From positions 20,960 through 84,959 of the forward strand of contig NZ_CAMLIG010000017.1 of assembly GCF_946480185.1 (NCBI RefSeq): a DNA stretch of 64,000 nt. The letters are read 5' to 3'. Below, piece by piece: positions 56,382 through 64,000 of this stretch. The stretch's first letter is position 1; the number at the start of each line of letters is the position of its first letter. The notes beneath the pieces are model-generated. The model had not been told where the DNA came from. It saw nothing but the letters and a program-made list of their open reading frames with translations, and made no database searches. The translations under genes were made by a program, and so were the position numbers. Source of the DNA: an uncultured Pedobacter sp. (GTDB taxonomy: Bacteria > Bacteroidota > Bacteroidia > Sphingobacteriales > Sphingobacteriaceae).

Positions 56382-57590
56382 TTAAACTTTCTCTTTAGCG
56401 AGTTGTTCATATACTTTCATCAATTTTTCCCCGTATTTTTTTTGATTGTGATTTTTCTCTACCAACTTTCTGGCGCCTTCTCCTATCCTGTTGATTAAGT
56501 TTTTATCAGTAAAGCAACGAAGGATCTGCTTATAAAAGTGATCACTGGAATCGGCAATTAAAATATCCCGGTCATGGTGATAGGCAATTCCCTCCGCGGC
56601 AATTGATGTTGCAATGATACATTTGCCCAAAGCCATAGCTTCAATAATTTTAACACGCATACCACTTCCGGATAAAAGTGGCACAATTAGCACATGTTGC
56701 CGAGCTATAAATTCCTTTGCATTCTCTACTTGTCCCTCGTTAATAAAATGTTCATCAGCTAAATCTTCGTAGTATTCTGGGATATTTTTACCAGCTAAAT
56801 GGAAAGTTATTCCCGAGCCTAACTGTATGATACTTGGCCAAATGGTTTCCAAAAACCAATCTAAACCTTCAATATTTGGACGCCAATCCATTGAACCAAT
56901 ATAACCGACGCTTTTGTTTGGTGATAATTTATAATCGTTGGCATAATTATCCAAATTTAGCGCTACCGGAAAGGTGTAAACATTTTCATGAAAACCTAAA
57001 GAATTAAAGAAATGCTCATCAACAAAACTGATAGCCAAAATAGCATCAAACTTATCTAAAATATTATATTCAAATGTTTGTAAACGCTTGCTCAATAAAT
57101 GCAGATACAGTTTTCTGATGAGGAAATTTTCTTTGATGGTAAGCCTTTTCCAGATTTGATGTTCAATGTTATGCGCCCTATAAATCAGCTTTGCTTTAGA
57201 ATTAGCTTTAACTATTTGCAGATAAGGAGTTACCTGTAAACCTTCAAATTGAACAATATCAAACTCTTCTTTAATTAAAAGATGTGTGAGCCTGCTTGCA
57301 CAGCCAGGATGATAAAAACGGCTAATATTATACGACTTTTTAGAAAACAAATTGAAAAAAGCATTGCTGGCCTTTACCCTATTATCTATTTTATACTGAT
57401 GGAATTTTATTTTTTTAAAAATAGGATCATCAATTTGATTGATATTAACGTAATGTTTGGTGGTATTTAAACTGAATAAAGTAACCTGACAACCCAGATC
57501 TAACAGCGACTGAATGGTATTATGAACCACAATAGCGTACCCGCCATCAGCAGGAAACGGAACTCTGTTAGTTAATAATAAGATGCGCAT
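56382..57590 (-). CDS. Glycosyltransferase (GT4-type, GT-B fold)
   Basis: The 402-residue cytoplasmic protein has the GT-B pattern: N-terminal MRILLLTNRVPFPADGG, the interdomain SVGYIGSMDWRPN, and the donor-binding C-terminal segment with SGSGMRVKIIEAMALGKCII, whose Glu lies in the E-x7-E position. It transfers an activated sugar in surface glycan synthesis. It lies 12 bases after rnhB and is the last gene of a minus-strand group GT4-rnhB-GT4. Donor and acceptor are unknown. Confidence 0.88.
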   Translation of the reverse strand: MRILLLTNRVPFPADGGYAIVVHNTIQSLLDLGCQVTLFSLNTTKHYVNINQIDDPIFKKIKFHQYKIDNRVKASNAFFNLFSKKSYNISRFYHPGCASRLTHLLIKEEFDIVQFEGLQVTPYLQIVKANSKAKLIYRAHNIEHQIWKRLTIKENFLIRKLYLHLLSKRLQTFEYNILDKFDAILAISFVDEHFFNSLGFHENVYTFPVALNLDNYANDYKLSPNKSVGYIGSMDWRPNIEGLDWFLETIWPSIIQLGSGITFHLAGKNIPEYYEDLADEHFINEGQVENAKEFIARQHVLIVPLLSGSGMRVKIIEAMALGKCIIATSIAAEGIAYHHDRDILIADSSDHFYKQILRCFTDKNLINRIGEGARKLVEKNHNQKKYGEKLMKVYEQLAKEKV

Positions 57591-57602
57591 GTTTGCAAAA
57601 TA

Positions 57603-58199
57603 CTAAAAAATAGAGAGTTGAGGATTGCTTACTTTAAAAGTTTTTCTGTGGTACGGGCTAAAACCTAAATCCAACACGGCTTGCCGGTGTACTGTGGTTG
57701 GATAGCCTTTGTTTTTTTTCCACTGATAAACAGGATATTCAGCATCAATAGTTTCCATAAAATCATCCCGATAAGTTTTTGCGAGAATTGATGCGGCTGC
57801 AATTGAAAAATATTTACTATCACCTTTTACAATACATTGGTGTTTAATATTTGGATAAGCGTTAAAACGATTGCCGTCAATAATCAAAAATTCCGCAGTT
57901 TGTGTAAGTTTTGCTATTGCCCTGTGCATCGCCAAAAAAGACGCGTTTAAAATGTTTATTTTATCAATTTCTTGATGGTCAACTATCCCAACGGCAAAAG
58001 CCACCGCAGTTTCCTCAATCTCTTTGCGAAGTGCATAGCGGTCTTTTTCTTTAAGCTGTTTTGAATCGTTTAAAAGCGGATGATTAAAATCTTTCGGCAA
58101 AATTACGGCTGCTGCAAATACTGGGCCTGCCAAACAGCCTCGCCCTGCTTCGTCGCAGCCTGCCTCTATAAATTTATCTTGGTAAAATGGTAAAAGCAT
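57603..58199 (-). CDS. rnhB: Ribonuclease HII
   Basis: This enzyme removes RNA from RNA-DNA hybrids, including single ribonucleotides. The 198 residues carry the family motif [14 protein letters not shown] with metal ligands Asp16 and Glu17, Asp108 in LIIDGNRF, and the Asp in [18 protein letters not shown]. Its start directly follows the stop of the glycosyltransferase gene (TAAATG), so a housekeeping gene lies inside a polysaccharide operon. Confidence 0.95.
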   Translation of the reverse strand: MLLPFYQDKFIEAGCDEAGRGCLAGPVFAAAVILPKDFNHPLLNDSKQLKEKDRYALRKEIEETAVAFAVGIVDHQEIDKINILNASFLAMHRAIAKLTQTAEFLIIDGNRFNAYPNIKHQCIVKGDSKYFSIAAASILAKTYRDDFMETIDAEYPVYQWKKNKGYPTTVHRQAVLDLGFSPYHRKTFKVSNPQLSIF

Positions 58200-59306
58200 T
58201 TATTGGTTAATTGTTTTTAAAATGGATTGCCATATCTGCGCTGCGCTGCGGTCCCAGTTATATTGTTTTGCCAACGCAAAGCCTAAATTAATTTTCTCTT
58301 GATTTTCCGCCTTTCCGGATGCCTGTTGATACATTTTCTCTGTAAGTTCATTAACGTCTTCGGCATCAAAAAGGTGTGCGGCGCCTTGGGCAATTTCTTC
58401 CATTGCGGTATTCTTACTTGTAATTACCGGCGTTCCACAGCTAAAACCTTCTATCACTGGCAAACCAAATCCCTCAAAAACAGAAGGATAAATTAGCGCA
58501 GTTGCGTTGTTTAAAAGTAGGTTTAAATCTTCATCGTCAATGTTTTTATTAAACAAAACATCACTTTTAAACTTCATGGCTTTTAAATATTTTACAATTG
58601 CAGAAAGCTGCCAACTTTTCCGCCCAACTAATATCAATTGATGAGTAAATTCTGGATTTTGAATTTTAAATTGCTCAAAGGCTTTTAACAGGTTTAAAAC
58701 ATTTTTACGGGGATGAATTGCACCTACGTAAATAAAATAAGGAGTTTTATCTTTAAGCTTTCTATCCGTCTGCTTAAAAACAGATGAGACTCCGTTGTAA
58801 ACTACATCAATTTTAGCTGGATTTAACTGATAGGTTTTTACTAAATCTGCCTTTGTAAACTGCGAAACTGTAATAATTCTACTGGCCTGTTTAGCAAATT
58901 TTGGGAAGTAATATTTATAGTATCGCTGATGCAACCAATCGACTCCATTGTTAAAATGCTCGAAAGCAATATCGTGAATTACCGACAAAGTTTTTACGTT
59001 GGTATTTAAAGGCAGAAATCCATCGGGCGAAAGCAGTAAATCCACTTTTTCCTGCTCCAAAATCTTTTTTAACCTGTACTGAAACCAGATGTAATACAAA
59101 AAAGGATGACGGGCCTGTGGATAAATGACAATACCTTTAACGTTGCTTGCGAAAATAAAACTAGAGTCAAATTTTCTATCGAAACAAAAGATAAATTGTA
59201 CCTCCGGATGGCTTAAAACCAATCTGCGCAAGGATTCAAAGGTAAAGCGACCAATCCCCTCTAATTGATTTTTGATTAATAATCTGGTATTTACGGCTAT
59301 TCGCAA
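58200..59306 (-). CDS. Glycosyltransferase family 4 (mannosyltransferase-like)
   Basis: The 368-residue GT-B protein starts at a TTG (59306), which gives the canonical MRIAVNTRLL opening; no ATG is in a suitable place. The N-domain has GIGRFTFESLRRL and SVIHDIAFEHF. The C-domain has FIYVGAIHPRKNVLNLLKAFEQF and the donor-site YPSVFEGFGLPVIEGFSCGTPVI. This is the GT4 WbaZ/WbdA-like pattern of O-antigen or capsule synthesis. It diverges from the flippase gene across about 90 bases. Confidence 0.9.
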   Translation of the reverse strand: MRIAVNTRLLIKNQLEGIGRFTFESLRRLVLSHPEVQFIFCFDRKFDSSFIFASNVKGIVIYPQARHPFLYYIWFQYRLKKILEQEKVDLLLSPDGFLPLNTNVKTLSVIHDIAFEHFNNGVDWLHQRYYKYYFPKFAKQASRIITVSQFTKADLVKTYQLNPAKIDVVYNGVSSVFKQTDRKLKDKTPYFIYVGAIHPRKNVLNLLKAFEQFKIQNPEFTHQLILVGRKSWQLSAIVKYLKAMKFKSDVLFNKNIDDEDLNLLLNNATALIYPSVFEGFGLPVIEGFSCGTPVITSKNTAMEEIAQGAAHLFDAEDVNELTEKMYQQASGKAENQEKINLGFALAKQYNWDRSAAQIWQSILKTINQ

Positions 59307-59397
59307 TGTTTTGGTGCTGATGAATTGCTAAGATAACCAATGCCCGCACATATTAAAATTGCTGTTTTACTATTATTGGTTTATTTTGGCTTTGCTA

Positions 59398-60834
59398 ATG
59401 AACAATAAAAAATTTGCCAGCCAGGTTACGTTCCTTATTTTGATTAACCTTTTGGTGAAATTAATCTGGATCTTCTTTATCGAACGTAAAGTTCAGCTTA
59501 ATGTAGGCTTTGAGAATTTTGGCTTTTATTACAGCGTTTTAAATTTTACGCTCATCCTCAGCGCTATTAATGATCCTGGTTTAAACAATTACATAATCCA
59601 ATATTTAAGCAAAGGCAATCCAAAGAAACAAGCTATCTCTGAACTGTTCCATTTAAAAATCATCTTATCTGCATTGTACTTAATTATTAGCCTGTCCCTT
59701 AGTTTTTTGTTAGGCTTTAAAGATTTTCAATTAATAGGCTTACTCATTCTTTATCAAATTCTGTTTTCCTTTTTAACCTATTCCAGAAGTTTTTTAAAAG
59801 GGTATCAGCTGTTAAAGGTGGAAATATTTTTTTCAGTTTTCGATAAAATCATTCTTATCATCGCCTTTATTCCCGTACTATATTTTAAAAGCAGTTTCAC
59901 CTTCAGCATTAATTTTTATGTAATTGCGCAAATTATCGGGCTTTCCGTTGCGCTAATTTCTTGTGTATATTACCTCTATAAAAAAGAAATTTCAGTTTTT
60001 ATTAAAGGCAAAATCAGCCTCAATCTTTCTATCATTAAAAAAATAATTCCATTTGCGCTATTCGCCTTTTTAGTACTTGCCTACAATAAAGTTGACGTTG
60101 TAATGCTAGCTAAAATGCTCCCAAACGGAAATTTAGAAACAGGAACTTATGTTGCAGCTTACCGCTTTTTAGATGCGGCCAGTATGTTGCCTATTTTATT
60201 TGCCACATTATTTTATCCTGTAGTTTGCAAACTAATTGCAGATAAAAACAAAATAGATGATTTGATAAAAAATAGCCTTTCGGTACTTTTAACGCTTACC
60301 ATAATTATCGCCATGGCGAGCTGGTTTTTTCGCACAAACTTAATGCAACTCCTGTACGCACAAGCTTACAGTGCCAAACTTGCTTTAATCTTTGGGATAT
60401 TGATGTTTAGTCTCCCACTAATTGCGATTTACTATATTTTCAGTACTTTTTTAACTGCAAATAATAGTTTAAGACAATTGAACATCATTTCGGCTAGTGG
60501 CTTAGCACTCAACATCGGTTTAAACTTATTATTAATTCCAACGTACCAATCTTTGGGCGCTGCTGTAAGTTCTTTAATGAGTTTTTTAATTATCGGAATA
60601 GCCTATTTAGTACTTTATCATATCAAATTTAAAAATAAGTTTCCGCTGTTTTTATGGTTTAAATTTTCGGGATTTATCCTCACACTGATCATGCTGGGAT
60701 ACTTTCTCAATCCTATCATCACAAATTGGATGTTCGGAATAGTACTATATACTTTCATATCAATAATTTTGGCCATTTTATTTAGATTTTTTGATATCAA
60801 CAGCAGTAGAAAATTTATGGACGTAATGCCTTAA
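59398..60834 (+). CDS. Polysaccharide flippase (Wzx/MVF type)
   Basis: I choose the ATG at 59398 (MNNKKFASQVTFLILINLLVK), giving 478 residues; the open frame from 59359 adds 13 hydrophobic residues that look like promoter sequence. There are 12 to 14 hydrophobic helices, with the flippase features ERKVQLNVGFENFGFYYSVL near the first helices and ALFAFLVLAYNKVDVVML in the middle. It would move lipid-linked repeat units across the inner membrane. The Wzz-like gene follows 54 bases later. Confidence 0.88.
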   Translation: MNNKKFASQVTFLILINLLVKLIWIFFIERKVQLNVGFENFGFYYSVLNFTLILSAINDPGLNNYIIQYLSKGNPKKQAISELFHLKIILSALYLIISLSLSFLLGFKDFQLIGLLILYQILFSFLTYSRSFLKGYQLLKVEIFFSVFDKIILIIAFIPVLYFKSSFTFSINFYVIAQIIGLSVALISCVYYLYKKEISVFIKGKISLNLSIIKKIIPFALFAFLVLAYNKVDVVMLAKMLPNGNLETGTYVAAYRFLDAASMLPILFATLFYPVVCKLIADKNKIDDLIKNSLSVLLTLTIIIAMASWFFRTNLMQLLYAQAYSAKLALIFGILMFSLPLIAIYYIFSTFLTANNSLRQLNIISASGLALNIGLNLLLIPTYQSLGAAVSSLMSFLIIGIAYLVLYHIKFKNKFPLFLWFKFSGFILTLIMLGYFLNPIITNWMFGIVLYTFISIILAILFRFFDINSSRKFMDVMP

Positions 60835-60888
60835 TCTTTTTTACCTAACAGCTAATTATTTCTGTAAATTCACAATTTCAATTTCTTT

Positions 60889-61983
60889 ATGGAAAACAAA
60901 CACACCAGTTTTGATTTAGTTGACATTATAAAAGTTGGCTTAAAATATAAAATGCATATTTTTTTAATTACCCTTATCGGGATGATTGCCGGAGTTGCAA
61001 TAGCGTTTATCATTACCCCTAAATACGAATCTTCAACTATTTTTTACGTTCCTGCAAATAACTCTATTTCAAAGTCTCTACTTGCTGAAAATAACTTGGA
61101 AAATTTCATGAGTTATGGCAACGAAGACCAGATAGACCAAGCTATAGAAATGCTAAATTCCGATGCACTGAAAGATAACGTCATCAGTAAATTCAATTTG
61201 ATCAACCATTATCGCTTAGGCGGAAACACAAAATATCCTAAAACAAAAGCGAGAAACGAATTTGAATCTAACACTGAATTTAAACGTACCGATAATTTAG
61301 CCATTAAAGTTTCTGTAAAAGATGTTGATCCAATTTTAGCAACTGATATGGCAAACTATATATCAGCATGTTTAGACAGTATGCGCAGCACAATAAGGCA
61401 GGAAAGAGGACAACAGGCCTATGACCTTATAAAACTGCAATATCATAAAAAGCAAACCGAAGTAGATTCAATTTTACAGCAATTAAAACAAATAAGAGAG
61501 CAGGGTATTTTCGATTACGAATCTCAATCGAAGGTATTAAGCAAAGCCATGATAGATGCACAAACTCAGGCCAAAGCAGAAGAGGCAAGACTAAAAGTTT
61601 ATCAGCAATACCAGAACAAACTTCCGGACACCGCAATAATTAGGGCAAAAGGCAGAGTAGAAGCTACCAAAGCAAGTTACCAATCGTTAAAACCAACAAT
61701 TGCTAATTTCGGCAAATTAAGCGGGAAATATTTAGAGTTAGTAGCACTTTACGACAAGGAACAGGAATCTTTGGCAGATCTGCAAAAACGGTTTGAAGGT
61801 GCAGAATTGGATTATAAAGGTTTCATTTCGCAACGCTTTTTAATCCAAAAAGCAACAGTTCCAGAAAAAAGCAAGTATCCAAATAAAATGCTTTTTGTAT
61901 TCTTGTTTGGACTTTCGGCCTTTATCATCAGCTTTTTGGCAGTATGTTACCTTGAATTTGTTGCACCTCGCTTTAAAGGTTAA
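60889..61983 (+). CDS. Wzz/GumC-like chain-length protein
   Basis: The 364-residue protein has the polysaccharide co-polymerase design: a first membrane helix at about residues 20-40, a periplasmic region with IITPKYESSTIFYVPA, a long coiled-coil-prone part (about 165-310, with QLKQIREQGIF and ESLADLQKRFEGAE), and a second membrane helix at about 335-355 after the Pro-containing VPEKSKYPNKM. No Walker kinase domain is attached. It sets the chain length of the polymer made with the Wzy-like protein, whose start codon overlaps its stop by one base. Confidence 0.88.
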   Translation: MENKHTSFDLVDIIKVGLKYKMHIFLITLIGMIAGVAIAFIITPKYESSTIFYVPANNSISKSLLAENNLENFMSYGNEDQIDQAIEMLNSDALKDNVISKFNLINHYRLGGNTKYPKTKARNEFESNTEFKRTDNLAIKVSVKDVDPILATDMANYISACLDSMRSTIRQERGQQAYDLIKLQYHKKQTEVDSILQQLKQIREQGIFDYESQSKVLSKAMIDAQTQAKAEEARLKVYQQYQNKLPDTAIIRAKGRVEATKASYQSLKPTIANFGKLSGKYLELVALYDKEQESLADLQKRFEGAELDYKGFISQRFLIQKATVPEKSKYPNKMLFVFLFGLSAFIISFLAVCYLEFVAPRFKG

Positions 61984-63449
61984 TGTGGCATTTAAATACT
62001 GATATTAAAAAGCTTTATGCTATTAGCATTATCATCATTTTATTAGGTGCGTTTTTAGTTGTAGGCTTTCCAGAATATTACATCCTTGCACTTCCTCTTT
62101 TGCTTTTAATAATAGGTCTTTTTTTGGTGTCTGTTGAAAATGTTTATTTTTTAGTAGCCTTTTGTACACCAATCTCCATAAAATTAATGATTGGTAGTTC
62201 TGGAATAAATATTCCCAACGAACCTTTAATGCTGGTTTTCTTGCTTCTATCTATCATAAAAGTTGCTAAAGATTTCGGTACCATCCGCTCAATTTTAAAA
62301 CATCAGATTACAATTTTAATTCTAATAAATCTCAGCTGGATTTTTATTACCTCTGTTACCAGTACCCTTCCAATTATTTCATTTAAGTTTTTGTTAGCCC
62401 GAATTTGGACTGTTGCATTTGGATTTTTTTGGGGCACAATTATTTTCAGAAAGCCTAAAAATATTAAGTCGTTTTTTACAGCTTTTGGGTTAGGTTTATG
62501 CATAGTAATTATATACACCACAATCAACCATGCAGCAACAGGCTTTTCTCAGGAAAAAAGCATGCTGGTAATGCACCCGCTAATGGATGATCATACGGTT
62601 TACAGCGCAGTTTGTAGTATCGTTTTTATCTATGCTTTAGTATTGCTGACGTTTAAAAACGGAGGATTAGTTTATTGGTATAAAATGTTGATTTTTTTAT
62701 TCTTGGCTTTATGTACCGTTGGAATTATTTTATCCTATTCGAGAGCGGCCGTTTTAAGCCTCATATTTGCATTAGGCTTTAATTTATTACTGAAGGGGAA
62801 AGTTAAGTTTAAATCCGTACTCATTGCACTGTTTTTATTTCTGACCTTGGCATTAACTTTCAGCAACCAAATCTATCAGTCAATAAAATACAATAAAGCA
62901 GTATCTGGCAAAAACTTAGCAACCGACATACGCTCAGTATCCAATGTTAAAACAGATGTATCGAACGTAGAACGTATCAATAGATGGGAATCTGGCTATC
63001 GTATGTTTTTAGAAAAACCTTTTTTCGGATACGGCCCCGGAACATATATGTTTGAATATTCGCCCTACCAGCGAGCGCATGAAATGACGATTATTAGTAC
63101 TACTCACGGAACCATGGGCGAGATACATAGTGAGTATTTTGGTCCCTTAGTAGAAAGTGGAGTAATTGGATTATTAATAATTATAGGACTTTTCTTGACG
63201 TATATTTCTACGCTTATGCGGATTTATTACCATCCCCAATCAAGAGAAATAAAAATGTTGGCTTTGGCTATCTTACTAGCTATGTTAAGCTATTTTTTCC
63301 ATGGACTGATGAACAACTTTTTAGACCAAGATAAAATTGCTGTAATTTTTTGGGCAATGATGGGAATGGCTGTGGCTTTAGATTTTTGCAATAAAGCCCT
63401 TTTGGAGGAAACGAAAGACACTAATTACACTCGAATGCTGTCTGTCTAA
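61983..63449 (+). CDS. O-antigen ligase / polymerase family membrane protein (Wzy-like)
   Basis: The 488-residue protein has about 12 hydrophobic helices and a large loop near residues 300-385 with the Wzy_C region: NVERINRWESGYRMFLEKPF, FGYGPGTYMFE and a GEIHSEYFGPLVESG end with the conserved His. Such proteins polymerise repeat units or ligate the chain to lipid A core. Polymerase and ligase cannot be told apart from sequence. It overlaps the Wzz-like gene and completes the set needed for Wzy-dependent export together with the flippase. Confidence 0.88.
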   Translation: MWHLNTDIKKLYAISIIIILLGAFLVVGFPEYYILALPLLLLIIGLFLVSVENVYFLVAFCTPISIKLMIGSSGINIPNEPLMLVFLLLSIIKVAKDFGTIRSILKHQITILILINLSWIFITSVTSTLPIISFKFLLARIWTVAFGFFWGTIIFRKPKNIKSFFTAFGLGLCIVIIYTTINHAATGFSQEKSMLVMHPLMDDHTVYSAVCSIVFIYALVLLTFKNGGLVYWYKMLIFLFLALCTVGIILSYSRAAVLSLIFALGFNLLLKGKVKFKSVLIALFLFLTLALTFSNQIYQSIKYNKAVSGKNLATDIRSVSNVKTDVSNVERINRWESGYRMFLEKPFFGYGPGTYMFEYSPYQRAHEMTIISTTHGTMGEIHSEYFGPLVESGVIGLLIIIGLFLTYISTLMRIYYHPQSREIKMLALAILLAMLSYFFHGLMNNFLDQDKIAVIFWAMMGMAVALDFCNKALLEETKDTNYTRMLSV

Positions 63450-63453
63450 AAAT

Positions 63454-64000
63454 TTATTCTTCCTTTTTGATCGCTTTAAAACGAGGTTTAAATCCAACTG
63501 GCTTTGCTACTAAAGGTTGATCTTCATTTAAATCTCCGTTTTCTTTTACTTCTAAATTCTCTTCTTTAACGTCAACAGTTTTAGAAAATCCAGCTTTAAA
63601 GCGAGGTTTAAAACCTGCTGGCTTTGCAATTACAGGTTTTTCTATTGCCGAATCCGGTTCTTCTATAACTTCAGGCTTATCCTCTTTGATATCAACAGTT
63701 TTTGTAGCGCCAGCTTTAAAGCGAGGTTTAAAACCTGCTGGCTTTGCGGTTCCGGGTTTTTCTATTGCCGAATCCGGTTCTTCTATAACTTCAGGCTTAT
63801 CCTCTTTGATATAAACAGTTTTTGCAGCGCCAGCTTTAAAGCGAGGTCTAAAACCTGCTGGCTTTGCAGTTCCAGGTTTTTCTATTTCCAAATCCGGTTC
63901 TTCTATAACTTCAGGCTTATTTTCTTTGATGTCAACGGTTTTTGTAGCGCCAGCTTTAAAGCGAGGTTTAAAACCTGAACTTTTAACTTCCAGAACTGGA
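63454..64000 (-). CDS. Protein made of 40-residue repeats (5' end beyond window)
   Basis: The minus-strand frame is open from the window edge to 63454, at least 181 residues, so the true start lies outside. A TTG near 63891 that could serve as a start is inside a repeat and is not needed. The sequence is a tandem array of a 40-residue unit with the core KPAGFKPRFKAG, then KTVDIKEDKPEVIEEPDSAI. Each unit has a basic half and an acidic half. The last copy is degenerate and ends KPRFKAIKKEE. No fold or function is known to me; it is probably disordered. Its 3' end is four bases from that of the Wzy-like gene. Confidence 0.8.
   Translation of the reverse strand, partial: PVLEVKSSGFKPRFKAGATKTVDIKENKPEVIEEPDLEIEKPGTAKPAGFRPRFKAGAAKTVYIKEDKPEVIEEPDSAIEKPGTAKPAGFKPRFKAGATKTVDIKEDKPEVIEEPDSAIEKPVIAKPAGFKPRFKAGFSKTVDVKEENLEVKENGDLNEDQPLVAKPVGFKPRFKAIKKEE
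63481..64000. repeat. 120-bp tandem repeat inside the coding region
   Basis: The motif (G/A)CGAGGTTTAAA(A/T)CC begins at 63481, 63601, 63721, 63841 and 63961, an exact 120-bp period. The three inner copies are nearly identical and the 63481 copy is diverged. The array runs past the window end. Confidence 0.9.

Noticed and set aside
63481..64000. Possible CRISPR array because of regular spacing
   Set aside because: The period is 120 bp with no unique spacers, and the repeat is an intact reading frame, so it is a coding tandem repeat.

Overview
The window is low-GC, gene-dense DNA from a Bacteroidota bacterium, most likely Sphingobacteriaceae and Pedobacter-like. The evidence is an IspG of the long inserted form, many genes of Bacteroidota-type unknown families (DUF2480, DUF3467, DUF2452, DUF3108, DUF2723), a tmRNA whose tag ends GENNYALAA, Bacteroidota-type promoters (TAnnTTTG at -7), and a SusC-style TonB receptor with an N-terminal carboxypeptidase-regulatory domain. 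The genus is an inference. There is no rRNA operon, CRISPR array, prophage or transposase.

Layout. 1-8968: serS (cut by the window edge), rsmI-lnt, a small membrane protein, ispG, a TMEM175-like channel, a frameshifted AAA/DUF4143 ATPase, an alpha/beta hydrolase and a DUF3467 protein. 9200-12678: a tight ligA / DUF6913-like / dapA operon. 12830-15770: a LiaF-like protein, a DUF4288 protein, a LytS-type kinase and a LytTR regulator in one operon. 15930-21184: topoisomerase IV genes parE and parC, separated by a broken GxxExxY gene between inverted repeats. 21460-26733: DUF3891, alanine dehydrogenase and a large DUF2723 membrane protein. 26947-31392: tRNA-Gln, prs-rplY, recA, nth and a nucleotidyltransferase with a small partner. 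31457-39598: uvrA, DUF72, purM, an acyltransferase and an aminotransferase. 39677-40070: tmRNA. 40372-46141: a TonB receptor, a beta-helix lipoprotein, a small lipoprotein and a secreted protein, with Pho-box-like direct repeats in front of the first three. 46381-56308: DUF3108, DUF2480, a PpiD-like chaperone, an RlmI-like methyltransferase, a pseudo-receiver, DUF2452, an epimerase, an OmpA lipoprotein, comB and gcvT. 56382-63449: a surface polysaccharide block (two GT4 enzymes around rnhB, flippase, Wzz-like and Wzy-like proteins). 63454-64000: a protein built of 40-residue repeats, cut by the window end.

Most of the window is housekeeping DNA. The most interesting signals are these. (1) The TonB receptor and beta-helix lipoprotein promoters share one architecture: two 7-4-7 direct-repeat boxes exactly 44 bp apart, the nearer one 8-9 bp before a -7 element. 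A third gene has the near box only. This looks like a PhoB-type regulon for an outer-membrane uptake system that I cannot assign to a described one. (2) A GxxExxY gene bounded by a 13-bp perfect inverted repeat splits parE from parC. (3) A dispersed non-coding repeat occurs in four copies of two subtypes. (4) A coding tandem repeat has a 120-bp period. (5) Three genes are each broken by one base in a homopolymer run, which may be real decay or sequence error.
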